Part shown: positions 45,111 to 56,696 of the stretch, in pieces
How positions within the stretch are numbered: position 1 is the first letter of the stretch
Layout of the letters: each line of letters begins with the position of its first letter
From: Schistosoma haematobium
Taxonomy: Eukaryota > Platyhelminthes > Trematoda > Strigeidida > Schistosomatidae
DNA length: 64,000 bases
NCBI RefSeq assembly: GCF_000699445.3
Contig: NC_067196.1
Location: 124,001 to 188,000, forward strand
Direction of reading: 5' to 3'
Made by a program: the position numbers and the translations under genes
The notes under the pieces: model-generated
Seen by the model: the letters and a program-made list of their open reading frames with translations, nothing else
The model's database searches: none
What the model was told of the DNA's origin: nothing

Positions 45111-46635
45111 TTCTTCTTTTCTCCCATCACATCACCACCACTCCGAGTGCTTGTATTGTCAAGTATTGTGGATTTGAGTGGTGAGAATACACTGTGGTAT
45201 TCACGACAACACTAAACACTACACGCCTCACAATATACACAGTATACCTTGAATACTGCACGCAACACAGTACACACAGATACACACGTATAAGCACACG
45301 CACTATCAAAATCGAATCAAACCGTCTCGTTCTCACTCACACACTCATTCACTCGCTCACGACTCACCACTCACCGATCACTGCTCATCAGCATTCACGA
45401 CAATAGTTCGATACAGTGAGACGATGTTGTGTGTGAGTGGGACAGTGGTGGACCAAAGGATATATTAACTCAAAAATAGCAATAAAGTTACCATGTCCAA
45501 TTATTAATGTTTTAGTAGATAAATTATAATTTATTAACACAAATAAAAGTTAGACGACATTACTTAAATCAGCAGGTTGATGCGTGTTCAGTTGCGTTTG
45601 GTTCTATAATCCACAATTATAGATAATTAATAATTCCAGTGAGGTTGTTATTGCTCCAATAATATAGCCAAGCGTAGAATATAATGGAAATATCGCCGAG
45701 GTCTATAAATGCAGATGATAAATGTTTCAGAGTTCAGTTATCGTAACCACACGCAATAGAGAACAGGAGACGTGTGTATAGTAATGTATTTACGAGTGGT
45801 TAACAACGTGTGTCATGCTAGCCGTGTAACACAATGGAAGAAAGTGTGTTTAAGGTCATACACTTAATCAACATGTACAACCGTTTAGTGTAAATGTACG
45901 GACTGTAAAACATTAACTGTCTAATCTATGAGATCTTACGTGGAAGTCACATTATTATCTACACCAACTCATCGCGTCGTAAAAATCATCAATATATGAT
46001 GGAGAACACACTTAGGCTAGAGATAGAACAATATATTTAATATGACTAAAAGGTATATAAAAATATTCCAGATCAACCCCACCTGCAAGGCCGAGTCATG
46101 CTATCCGACCAATTCGGGCAACGCTTCAGGGGTATCCTCAACTGACGAAGGTTGTGAGAACTTGAAGGTCAAACTGTCGCAAGATGATTGGTGCGTCACA
46201 TCGACAATTGGTGAGGTTTTCAGGAGCGGTCAAATCAAGACACTTAGTTCAGCCACACTATGTCTGATAACATCCATCCTTCAAGTAACGAAGACGATGC
46301 CATCGTGATGATGCATCATATAGGATGGATCTTCAATGATATTATGTTATCTCGACGATTTACAAGTTGAGACAAATTTGAGACCTGTTTGCATGAAGTA
46401 CATAAGGTGATCCCAATCTCCCAAGTTTGGAGAAACTCTCAAAGTCAAATGACCTTCACAAACGTTTGGGGAACTATTGGAAAATTCTGTGGTTTTAGAG
46501 CTATTCGCCAAAAGTTTTCCCGAAGTTTACCATTGCAAAGTCCTCAAAATGGGTCGAATTTTCCCCGAAATTGGAAACTCGGGATATGACTTTTGTGGTT
46601 AATAATTGCTTTCATAGTATACGCGTACTAAGTAC
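45111..46635. other. Non-coding stretch, nothing recognised
   Basis: 45200-45420 is CA-rich. 46040-46600 has two protein-like frames (KAESCYPTNSGNASGVSSTD near 46090, WGTIGKFCGFRAIRQKFSRS near 46460) with no splice support and no family I recognise. It may be more of the transposon whose RT scrap begins at ~46640. Confidence 0.35.
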
Positions 46636-46639
46636 GTTA

Positions 46640-46990
46640 TGTCAGTATGTAAAAATAACAATACAGTTAGGCTTTCGAGAGGTCATGGAGCAGACGGTAT
46701 TTCATCCTTTCTCTACGAGTATGGTCGTACAGATATTCCACTTATTCTTCTAAAGCTGTTTACTCTCTCTACGGAATCAGGTTCTTACACTAACTGTTGG
46801 GAAACCACGTACATCATACCACGTTACAAATCTGGAAATGAGACTGATAAATATTACTCCAATTATCTCTAGGATTATGGAAAAACTTGTAATTGATGAT
46901 TTTTCCAAATTTTTTAATATTCCGAGTCATATTTTTTACCGTAAAGATTACGCAAAGATAAACGTTAGAGAAACTACGGTCTTACCTAGT
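46640..46990 (+). mobile_element. CR1/Jockey-type RT scrap
   Basis: One frame reads RLSRGHGADGISSFLYEYG, DIPLILLKLFTLSTESGSY and CWETTYIIPRYKSGNETDKY, then IMEKLVIDDFSKFF after a stop. This is the 'GPDGI.P.LLK', 'P..WK...I.P..K.G' and 'SR.ME' series that opens the RT domain of non-LTR elements. It differs from the CR1 copy at 13-15.9 kb, so it is a separate family or an older copy. Confidence 0.7.
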
Positions 46991-47640
46991 TATTTATGAT
47001 GCTTAATTAACAGCGTTACCATAGAATACTTAAAAGTCAACTAATGATTGTTGAAATGATCTCCGTAAAATCAAAAAAAATTTCTGTGAATGACACAGGA
47101 TTTTGAATTATTTATTTGAAACCATATTATCATGTAGATTCTTGGTTTCTGTGTTATTTTTCTAAACCTTACATATTATCTGTACTTTAAGCAATATAAG
47201 ACCTACTATGGAAACAATGAAATGCATGATCGATTACCTTGTTAGCAAAATTTTATAATCAGATTGATTAGTTCAGCTAACTTCGTCAGTTTAACATAAA
47301 CAACGAATAAAACTGAACTTCTGAAGGCTATTTTGTTAGGAAATCACTATACCACTCTATATATATATAGATCACTGTATATCATCAATCATAACAATCA
47401 ATTCATACACCATTCTAGTAAATTATGTCAATAATTCAACGAATATTAAACTTCTTTGAGCCTCTATGTCATAGATGTCATTCTGGTTGTTGGACACATT
47501 ACAAAAAGAGATAGATTGTGTTTATGTTCTCTTTCAATTTATTTAATTTCAGTGTATCAATATCATAATGACACAAAAATTATTAGTTCTTTTAACTACG
47601 CACAATTCAATAATTATTTGTTTAAGCAAAGATGCATAGT
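46991..47640. other. AT-rich non-coding DNA
   Basis: No recognised feature; only short chance frames. Confidence 0.4.
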
Positions 47641-47775
47641 GGCTAATAGTGGAAACCAGGGCGCGTTTTTCGTCCTATTTAGGACTCACCAGCTGGTTGT
47701 ACATGTATCTCAGAGTTGATGTTCACTCTGGGACTCGAACTGTTATATCTAGAGTTTTATTCTTGATATGCCGCG
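47640..47775 (-). ncRNA. SM-alpha-type repeat with degenerate hammerhead
   Basis: Minus strand: AACCAG (stem I), CTGGTGA (core, A6 changed to G), GTCC...GGAC (stem II, loop TAAATA), GAAA plus one extra A, ACGCGCC (stem III), CTGGTT (stem I partner). Upstream on the minus strand is GTTCGAGTCCCAGAGTG, the B-box-like part of the repeat. This is the classical schistosome SM-alpha arrangement with two core defects. Confidence 0.65.
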
Positions 47776-48094
47776 TATACCTTGAGCACTTGAACGCTAG
47801 AAACCTTCCGAGTCACAAATGACAAGAAGGAAGACAAATGAAAGGAATGTTATTCCAGACAGGGTCGATTATAGTAAAAAAAACTGTCAGCTTATTTATA
47901 GATTTTAGTAAAAACAAAATCATCATTATATATATCCAATCCGCAACCAGAGTTTTATTAACATTGTGCAATTGGGAAGCTACACGTAGAGATTCTAGAA
48001 TATTCTTCCAAAAAACGATTGAATGGAATATCTTCGGCTCCTTCTGAGCTTCTTACAGCTTCTTCAAGTTCATCCATGGACTTTACTTTACCCA

Positions 48095-48190
48095 GTACAA
48101 TGTCCCACAATAGGGTGAAATGGCCGTCCAGTGCTTTCATGTTTTTCAAGGTAGTCTAGCTTTAATTGACTCATGATTTCAAATATTGAA
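48095..48190 (+). mobile_element. SINE 3' fragment with partial hammerhead
   Basis: GTCCCACAATAGGGTGAAAT (stem II and a damaged core), GGCCGTCCAGTGCTTTCATG, then the tail GTAGTCTAGCTTTAATTGAC. Stem I and CTGA are missing on the 5' side. Confidence 0.75.
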
Positions 48191-48779
48191 ATTATTTAAG
48201 TAATAAAATGTATTCAGTAAAATTATAAACAATAAATGATAATTCCACTGAACATTAGTCATCCAATAATGAATGATAATTATGACATCGTTTTTATATT
48301 AGAAATGATTATCACAAGTATTTTATGGAATATTTTAAGTATTTAATCTTACTTATTATGTGAATGAGACAATGAATTTAGGGAATAATGTAAAATGTAT
48401 ATAAAGTTATATTGGATATCATGTTGGAAGTGTTTAGAGTGTTTGACTGTACAATATGAAAGATGATTATTTGATAATAAAGAAGTAAGTTAATGATGAA
48501 ATGGATTTATTTGGTGAATTACAAGAAACTAAATGAAGCTGAATAGTTGACTCATCATTGTTTACAACCCTTTAGCGAAATACAACGGTGTAGTGAAGGA
48601 GAACACAGGTGAGGACACTCGAATTGTAATTAGTACACAATTTACAGAGTTACTTGGTAAAATAGAAAATCCAAGTAGTAAATTGTTAATTTGCAAAATA
48701 TCAATGTAGCATATCAATCTGTACTGTTCCTGTTGCAAACATCAATCCATTGTCTCCCATTTCATGGTTCATGCGTTTC

Positions 48780-48905
48780 CTTACAAATTGCATTGTGTTG
48801 TCGCTCTTCCTTTCTTGATCTTCCCCCATCTTCTGCTGCCAGACATTGCGTTTTTAACTCGCGTGATATACTACTTATATCGATATAAGTAGCACGCACC
48901 ACAAC
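48780..48905 (+). repeat. Dispersed repeat with a perfect 22-bp palindrome
   Basis: The centre 48871-48892 is a perfect palindrome (CTACTTATATC and its reverse complement). The partner repeat is at 44988-45110 in inverted orientation. Confidence 0.7.
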
Positions 48906-49369
48906 GATTTGCATTTTTACTTTTAGCATGATATAAAAGGAACTCAACTAGAAATCATTATTTATCACACATTTCGCTATCTGAGCAATTGAATAAATAG
49001 ATGTTCATAGCTTGCAAGCTATAGTGATATGTAGTTACTCTGAGTGACACCAGCTTTTCCGATAAATACAGAGCTTTGGATAATTACGGTTGAATAAATC
49101 GAATATGTACAGTCAAGGACGCAATATTTCTATTGTAATGATCTGCTAGTTATTTCATGTTCATACTTATCACCTTTAGTAGCATAGTTCACGTGTTTAC
49201 TAGACAGACAAAGTAATCTTATTCTCAAGGACAAGGTATTGGCTATTTGTTATTCGGTTCAGGGAAATTGCTAAGTAAAAATGACTAAAACTATTCTAAT
49301 ACGAACAACATGTATTTTGAGCGCGAAAGTACAGTCAATAATATACATAAAGCAACAATAGTTATTTCC

Positions 49370-49760
49370 AAACAATGGAATCTGCTATATGTGCCCGCAT
49401 CCCTTAGTTGATTTTCACCCTGGGACACAAACCCAGTACCGTTTGTCTCGAACGCCATCTTGTCATCTATTTAGCTGCTGATTACAGATAGACACTAGCT
49501 TGTGCAATGGGGTAAATTTTAATTTATATGTAATAGTTGTCTGAATCATTCCATTGATGTTTAAGACTGAAATTGGGCAATCTCTTTAGATATATGTAGA
49601 TCCTGTGCGGATTGCCTCGTTATTGCTACCAAGTCACAAGCAATTGTAAGCAGAAGCGAATTGTGGTTAGAAGTGGGGTCCAGGATGCGCGTTTCGTCTC
49701 ATTTAATAATAAATGTAAATCTAGAGTGTGTTTATGATTTTGCCCCAAAGTTGACTGACT
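49370..49760 (-). mobile_element. SM-alpha-type repeat pieces, degenerate
   Basis: 49415-49465 reads on the minus strand as GGTACTGGGTTTGTGTCCCA (B-box-like). 49655-49705 on the minus strand gives ATGAGACGAAACGCGCATCC and TGGACCCCACTTCTAACCAC, the GAAA-stem III end and following part of an SM-alpha unit. The CTGATGA and stem II halves are lost. Confidence 0.55.
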
Positions 49761-49764
49761 GAGA

Positions 49765-50330
49765 GCACTGACGAGTTCTGGGTTGTAACGATAACACTTT
49801 TAGCAATTTCGGAAATCTTACTTACTTTCATTCTAATTTTAAGTGTATACTGATGTTACTAGACGATTATGTGCTAATCTACGAATAAGTTAAAATCGTA
49901 TTGACTACTGACGAATAAATTAAACTTTAATTTTGCATGAAATACAATTTTTATTTTAATAGACTCTTTACAACATAACCCTAAACTATGCAATGGAAGA
50001 TACTGATCTCTTCCGTCTACGTGAAAAGTGTACTTCAACAAAGTAGGAAGAATACAATCACAATAATGAAAAATAGTCAACTATCGATGCTTCCTTCAAT
50101 ACATTCATTTATATAGTTGAATATACAGTTCACATGTTAATCATTTCACAGAGGCAAATGACAAATTTTAATTGACATTTAGATTCTAAAAAGTAGCAAA
50201 AGAGTAACAAAATGTGATCACTATGGTATAACGTTTTCAAATGATGGTTTTCAACCATTTTCTAATAGAACATATGATCCCACAATGATTAACCAACAAT
50301 CAACACAAGCAGATCTTACAGTCCAACATT
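49765..50330. other. AT-rich flank of the nuclear-receptor pseudogene
   Basis: No repeat with a second copy is recognised. 50150-50330 may be upstream A/B-domain sequence of the pseudogene (same frame, but with stops). Confidence 0.35.
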
Positions 50331-50789
50331 GAAATTTAAGTGGACAAAGCATATATGACCGTATGGATGCGTATCAATTACCCAAATCTGACTCAACTTC
50401 AGAACAATTTTTAACTGATGGAATAAATGAATCGACCTCAAAATGTCGTGATATTAAACATGTCAGTCATAATGGATTGGATTGTCTGTGGTGACATCAG
50501 CAGTAGAAAACATTATGGTATTTTAGCATGTTATGGTTGTAGTGATTATTTTAAACGATCTGTCAGGCCAAAACTTATATACAGGTTTAAACATTTTCAA
50601 ATGAATCAGTTTTATGTTTGTCTTTTTCAGCTGAATTTCCATAAACCATGTCCATGAAAGTTCATTTATAACACTCATTCTCATGATCGCTTTAACTAAT
50701 GAGGTACCATTCAGTCAATGTATACAGGTTTTATACGCTAATCCTTACTATTAATTCTATAATATTTTCACAATTGAATTTACGAGTTG

Positions 50790-50970
50790 ATTTAAGCTAG
50801 ACCACCATTGAAAGCCTGAAGGCATTGGATAGCCGTTTCGTACTAGCATGGGACTCATCAGCAGTGCACATCCACGATCCCTCACGTGAGACTCGATCTC
50901 AGGACTCTTGATCGTTCGCACGAGCGCGTAATCTCTAGACCATAAAGCCGACATCCAACGGTATTAATAT
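50790..50970 (-). mobile_element. SINE copy in the pseudogene intron
   Basis: Minus strand: GATGTCGGCTTTATGGTCTA (A-box region, damaged), 'CTGAGATCGAGTCTCACG' (B-box-like), TGCACTGCTGATGAGTCCCA (CTGATGA core), a damaged stem II ending GTACGAAACGGC, then CAATGCCTTCAGG and TTTCAATGGTGGTCTAGC. Full length but mutated. Confidence 0.75.
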
Positions 50971-51039
50971 GTGTTTTCTGGAGTTCTAGTGAGGTTCTGT
51001 GACCAGTGGAGTCTGATCCGTGTCAGGTAGAGACAAATC

Positions 51040-51200
51040 CTGAGTCCGAGTTTCGTGTTAGGAATCGTGGATCACACTGCTAAGGGATCTCATACTAGTG
51101 TGAAACAGTTGGCCGGTGCTTCCAGGATTCCAATTTTGATCTATCTTAAATTGATTTGTCAATTCAATTGTGAAATCGGTACAATTTCCACAAATCCTCA
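51040..51200 (+). mobile_element. SINE copy in the pseudogene intron, second
   Basis: GAGTTTCGTGTTAGGAATCG (B-box area), CACTGCTAAGGGATCTCATA, GTGTGAAACAGTTGGCCGG and TGCTTCCAGGATTCC, ending ATTTCCACAAATCCTCATAC. The hammerhead-like helices are destroyed. Confidence 0.65.
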
Positions 51201-51560
51201 TACTCAGAATTCTATAATAGTTGAAGAACTCAATTTAGAATACCCAGCCAATGTACTTTATCTTAGATGCTCAAAACCTACTACATTTATGGGTTTTTTT
51301 CTCAACATTCCTTGAAAATTTAGATTAATCATGAATTGGTCTTGTGCCAATTAACCTAATGACTATTTTCATTATTAACTATTAACAACGATAAAAGTCG
51401 ATATCACTTTGGCAAACGTGAATTATTTTCTATCCATCATTTTTCCCTATAGATGTCAAACCGGTAATGGTTTATGTATGGTTGACAAAGTTCACAGAAA
51501 TCAGTGTCAAGTATGTCAAATGAAAAAATGTATTCGTATGGGTATGAATAAAGATGGTGT

Positions 51561-52100
51561 TAAATCTATCGAAGCGTCTAAGACACCCGATTGAGATATG
51601 CGCAAAACCGAAGTTTCCAAAACAACGATTTGTCTACAGTAGAGGTTCCTTATTAAATAATGCACAAAATTTAGTTTCAAACCTCAACTTGCGAGGTGTC
51701 TAGGCGTTTAAACGCGTCCTTCAAGAATTGAAATAACAAAGGCTTCCTGTAAGAGAAACATAAAGAATAATTACAACATACGATAGTACAAAGACAGCCG
51801 ATAACTGAGATACCGAAACCCGAACGAAGAGCACAACAATATGGAAACTACTGTATTTAAATAAATGCACGAAACTGTGGATAACCGCTGCAGTTGTTAA
51901 GGTATAGTAATTAAAATGATAAGTACAATAAAAGTAATAAATATATGTGAACATTTCAGAATATTACACTACAACTTGCGTTACAGCACAAGTGGAAACA
52001 TTGTTGCAAATACAATTGCTTACTGAATGAAAATAAGTAGTACAAAACAATATACAAAAGAGCGGGAAGGGTGCGAGTGGAACAATCTAAACTCCATACA
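51561..52100 (-). repeat. R1 repeat (inverted partner of 2495-3075)
   Basis: Reverse-complement match over ~540 bp. It begins exactly where the nuclear-receptor second exon ends (TCTATCGAAGCGTC), so it was inserted at, or recombined into, the end of that exon. Confidence 0.72.
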
Positions 52101-52799
52101 CCCATAGAGGTAAGGAGTCTAAAACTGTTCAACAACATTGTGTTTTCGCATCCTTCCATTATTGATATGTAAGACTATTGACAGTAATGTGGATTAACGA
52201 ATGGATACATAAGCATAATTGCATTTATAAAACGGTTATGTCTTGAATAATGGACAGTAAAGTAAATCCAACAAACACATCTGATCTTTTTGTGAAACTA
52301 TTCAGCTAGATAAGTTCACATTCTACTGTGAACTCCTTCATTCACAACTGAACTTAATTAATGATCCACTAAACTGACGAGTTTATATTTAGCAAGTCCA
52401 AATACTGGTACCATCTGAGATCTTGTTCAATCTTCCTTTAGTACCATTCCAATCTGTATCAAGAATAATCTCGATAAATGGTTTCATGTTCAAACAAAAT
52501 ATCAGCTTCAATATTCCAATGAAATCTTGTCTCCATTAAAAATCTGACTCTGCAAATCAAATGAATGTCTTCATTGATTAGATATTTGAGTCAAATACTT
52601 CAGTTACAAGATGATATCCTGGAAGTCAAATCAGAAGTATTTTATCCACTGATTGAAAAACTTTTAAACTCGGTTGCCGGAATTCCACATTCTGCTGGTC
52701 TATCTAAACAAGATCAGCTATTCGAAAGTTTTAGAAATATGTTGTACCTTAATGCAATAAAATGTGATAACTAATTATGTTTACGGGGAAATTATTCAT

Positions 52800-55360
52800 A
52801 AACCATATTCTAACTCTTTATTTTTAGAAGCTTCGTTTTTAGCGAAAAAGCGATTAAGGCTAAATACTATGAAAGAGACTCATATTATAAAACTAAGCTT
52901 GTTATCACAATTTTGTATGACAAGTTTGTTGGGGTGATCCAGAGATCGCTTGCAATAGACAAACAAGCATCAAGAAACACTAAGAAGTGTTTCATCTAAT
53001 CAGCGTTCATTTGGAGTCTTGGCCAGAAATATCAAGGTAGCGAAACGTCACATGCGGAAGCTCTGATTGGTTGGCTACTACAGTGCTACTATGTTTAGTA
53101 GCATTCCAGAATATTCCAGCGACCCAAGAACATTTAGATATATTATAAAAACCCTATATTTTCTGTAATAAAATTGAACCTTGAAGTAAAGATTTTTCCC
53201 TCATACTTGCGTCTTTTCTCTGGTGTTCAAGTCGCTGTGCAGTTCTAGCTTTCGAGGCACCAGAATAGCTTATGAAACTAATATTGCGTTCGATCGATAA
53301 GACTTATCAAATTTTCCCTCCAAGATAACTCTCGATTTTTTGTTTGTTCTTATAAGTAACATCATTCTATACTGAAATTATTAAATGTTTATGACTTTGG
53401 AAGATCATTGGAAAAAGCTTCTAAACTAGATGATGCATTTTTGATTCGAACACTTATGGGGCTAATAGTGAATGATTTTGAGAAACTCGTGGTTGGAACA
53501 AAACGGTTGTTTAAAGTTTCCCGGATGTCAGTAGTTCCGCGGTCGATGTAATTTTTTCGTGATACAACAACAACGTCGGTAAAAGCTAAGAAGTAAAATC
53601 AGTATTTCAAATGATCCCGAAGTTCTTTAAATAAGCATTTGAATTATTTCCATTCACTTTGTTGTTAAAATAAGGGAAATTAAAAAAATAGAGTTCATTA
53701 TATTTTTATTCCCATACCTAAAATTAAATCAATAATTATACACTTATGCAGAAGACGTTTTGAGTTTAAGCATGTTGAGAGTGAAACAGTCGTCGCAAGT
53801 GGGATATCATAATAGTCGTTCAATATCTATAACTTTTTAAATATGAAACTATTTACTATTGGACTCTAAAATCGCTCATTGTAAGAAGAAAATAGTCTGA
53901 GTTTGAACGTCTCCAGGTAGTGTGTTTGTGATGATGTGTCCTATGCTAGGGGTTTAACTTTTGCGCTCATGAGTGAAAGCCCTAGGTTTGATTCACGTTT
54001 CCAGGTTGGTGGATGCTCACGGTTATGGAGTTTCATATTAGAATTAAACCCACACTTAGTGCTCCCAGATTATTTTTTTTATATTCAGAAAATTTTATTT
54101 TCTTCAACATGGTTAAATGTACTTCTGTTATTCTGGTTAGAAAGTTAACAAAACTCAATTTTATGAATGAACAATATTCATTTCAATGAATTTCATAATC
54201 ACGCATATCTACCTACCATTATCTCATATTCAAATTAATCATTCATAAAATTGATCAGATTTAAGGGTAGAGAGTACATCATCATTTGGAAATTGTGAAT
54301 ATGTCAATTAAGAATTATTGTGGTTTATTATATATATCAAATCAAATCAATTCAGATCATGAATGTTGTGTGCTGACTTATATGAAGTAGTTAACTTGAA
54401 TCAGTTTATAAGTGAAATGAAATTGTGCAATCAATCATGATCAGAATAACTATGGTCAACATGGGGTAACAGAGACAGAGAGAGATAGAGAATATTGTGA
54501 TTACAAATCGAAAATTACGTCATACGTAGAATAATATGAATTAGGTCAGATATAGTAGATTAAGAGGTGGATACTGAATGAATTCCTCAATAAAGGTTAT
54601 CAAGTGAAAAGACAATAATACTAATATCAAGTTTGGAACATAAAATGAGCGTTAATCAAATTACGTCACCATATAATAGAATTGATTATTAACTAGTTGG
54701 CCAGAGTAAAACGAGTGTCAGAACATACTTGTTTTGGATACAAAGCTCTGACTGTTTCATCCGAATAGCAACTGCTTCAGCCGTCTGTAGGATTCACAGT
54801 CTGACGGAATTAGATAGACTGATGTTAACACGATAGATTATTGCAAAAGATTGCTCCATGTTTGTTGTATATCCTGTTCGAACTAGATGGTCTAAGATGG
54901 AGCTGTTAACAGTTTTGACAACACCTTTGCTTAACCACATAGGTAGGTGCTCACAAGCCCGAATGTACGAATGCCTAGAACATCTGCCGATATAACTTGC
55001 TCCACAGAAGCAGTTGAATTGACAGATACAGAAGGAGGTGGCTAATTTCTATCAAACTATTCGTTCTAATCTTGACAAATATTCGTACAAACTTCATTTA
55101 AACAGATTTATAAATAGAAAAATTAGGTTACTTTATTTTGAACACAAAAACAACCGATAAGCATGACTAGCCTGTTTTCAGATTTGTAATAGAATAAAAA
55201 GAGAATAAAAACGTTATAGGTTAATAACTAATTCTGATTGATTTTTCATTTTCTATTCCTTCCCAGTTAAATAGAAAACGGGAAGACGATTATGTACAAA
55301 AAGATAATTATTATTTATAACTTGAACTTTAGTATACTTAAGTATTATTTAACTACATTA
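52800..55360. other. Intergenic DNA, little recognised
   Basis: No exon or transposon ORF. 53930-54035 has a tRNA-SINE-like patch: GGTTTAAC...GCGCTCATGAGTGAA and B-box-like AGGTTTGATTC, then a GGTGGATGCTCAC block. 54470-54490 is a short GA-rich run. The rest is AT-rich. Confidence 0.4.
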
Positions 55361-55362
55361 CT

Positions 55363-56115
55363 TACTTACTTACGCCTGTTACTCCTCGTGAGGGAGCGTA
55401 GACCGCTCACCAGCATTCTCCATCCAACCCTGTACTGGGCAATCCTTTCCAGCTCCTTTCCAGTTGTTATTCATCCTCTTGCACATTGCGGAAGCCATCG
55501 CAATCCATGTTCACAAACCTGACCTTTGCATCCAAAAGAGATTCGTACAACCACTTTCCCTGCCCTGGCCATCAGTTTAAGATTTCCTTCGAAAGAACTA
55601 TTTTTCATACTTCTTCCATTTGTTTTTTTTTTAACTTTTGTAATTTTATTTCTGTTGCTTTTGAACTTAATATCTTCTCAACATTCATCTCTTGATTCAT
55701 ACGTAACTACCATCCTATTGACCATCCGTTAAAATTCTGTTCCTTCTTTGTTTCTTACATTACGCAACGTAGCAACTTCTTGATCACTTTGAATATTAAT
55801 AATCCTCTCTCTTCCAATTACTGAATGTTAATTTAAATGTCATTATGTAATTATTACGTAACATATCTACTCGATGAGTATTATATTATTATTGTAAAAC
55901 GTATATATATTAGTGTAGAGCCATGATGAAAAACTAATTGGAAAAAAATTTCTTCGCTCAATTCGTTCCTTCTTTATTTACCAAATGGCAAAATGGAAAT
56001 TTTCACTCTTCATATCTGCTTCGATTTCCCGACGTAATGTCTTCTTAGGCCTTCCCCTTTTCCACCTCCCTTCAGGATTTCAAGTTAGGGCTTGCCTTGT
56101 GATGCAATTTAACTA
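55363..56115 (-). mobile_element. RTE 3' end, interrupted by repeat B2
   Basis: The minus-strand RTE tail (CTTACTTACTTACGCCTGTT at 55363-55382) and C-terminal coding ([15 protein letters not shown]) run to about 55468 (TTATTCAT). RTE resumes at about 56008-56115 (TTCATATCTGCTTCGATTTC, GGCCTTCCCCTTTTCCACCT). The ~540 bp between is an insertion that includes repeat B2, with TTCAT at both edges as a possible 5-bp target duplication. Confidence 0.8.
55653..56010 (+). repeat. Direct repeat B2 (partner 42057-42411)
   Basis: Nearly identical to B1. It forms the 3' two-thirds of a ~540-bp insertion (about 55470-56007) in the RTE fragment. B1 is a 5'-shorter copy. Confidence 0.92.
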
Positions 56116-56254
56116 CCATAGTTTACCATAAATTGCAAACAAACAAGGCGTTAGTGATGTCATAACTAATCAAAAGTAGAACACAATAAACAGATAATTG
56201 ATAAAGTAAATACTGAATTCATAGCAATAATAAACAATTAAACATATCCTGTTT

Positions 56255-56582
56255 AATAAGTTACTTTGAAAGTAGTTAAACCTTCTCAATACTATCTAGA
56301 TAATATGTGATTGATTCTGTATAGCACTGCTATAACTTTCATTAAATGCTGTCTTATTAATTAATTGATGTTATCATTATATAAATACTGAGAAACTACA
56401 CAAAATGTTAGTAATGTACATGGTGAAAAGATATTAGAAATTCGTAGGCAAAATAGACGAAATCACTAGCTTAAATCCATGAATTATCCTTTGAATGATT
56501 ACAGTGATTGAAATATAAGTAATTCCAACATTTCTTCTACACACTAATACCAGCCTCTTTAAGGAATATATATTTAATATCG
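56255..56582. repeat. Inverted repeat C1 (partner 63402-63724)
   Basis: About 325 bp matching 63402-63724 in reverse complement (AATACTATCTAGATAATATG, 'GCTGTCTTATTAATTAATTG', 'CTAGCTTAAATCCATGAATT', 'TTAAGGAATATATAT'). No ORF of substance. Each copy separates RTE pieces. Confidence 0.88.
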
Positions 56583-56696
56583 ATTTAGTTCGGTTCCGAT
56601 TTCTATCAAATTGTTCGTTGAAATTCTGACAGATGATTATCGAAATAATTTGCTTCTTATCAATAAAATACTGAAATAGTATAAGGTATAAAAGCA

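Larger units (their letters stand above)
50337..52774 (+). pseudogene. NR2E-like nuclear receptor pseudogene (intron-retaining)
   Basis: The first exon (to 50584) holds an N-terminal stretch (RMDAYQLPKSDSTSEQFLTD), then GLDC. About 5 nt are missing, so the first zinc-finger Cys and the following [20 protein letters not shown] lie in different frames; it continues [14 protein letters not shown] to a GT donor. The second exon (acceptor 51451-51452) restores phase: [38 protein letters not shown]. That is the second zinc finger and T-box region characteristic of tailless/PNR-type receptors. R1 repeat replaces sequence from ~51561. A frame at 52565-52774 (YPLIEKLLNSVAGIPH, LSKQDQLFESFRNMLYLNAI) resembles helices 3-5 of a ligand-binding domain. 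A second stop (CAT TGA) lies in the N-terminal frame. The P-box reads CYGCSD where family members have CDGCSG or similar. Introns at the conserved place argue for gene duplication, not retroposition. Confidence 0.72.
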
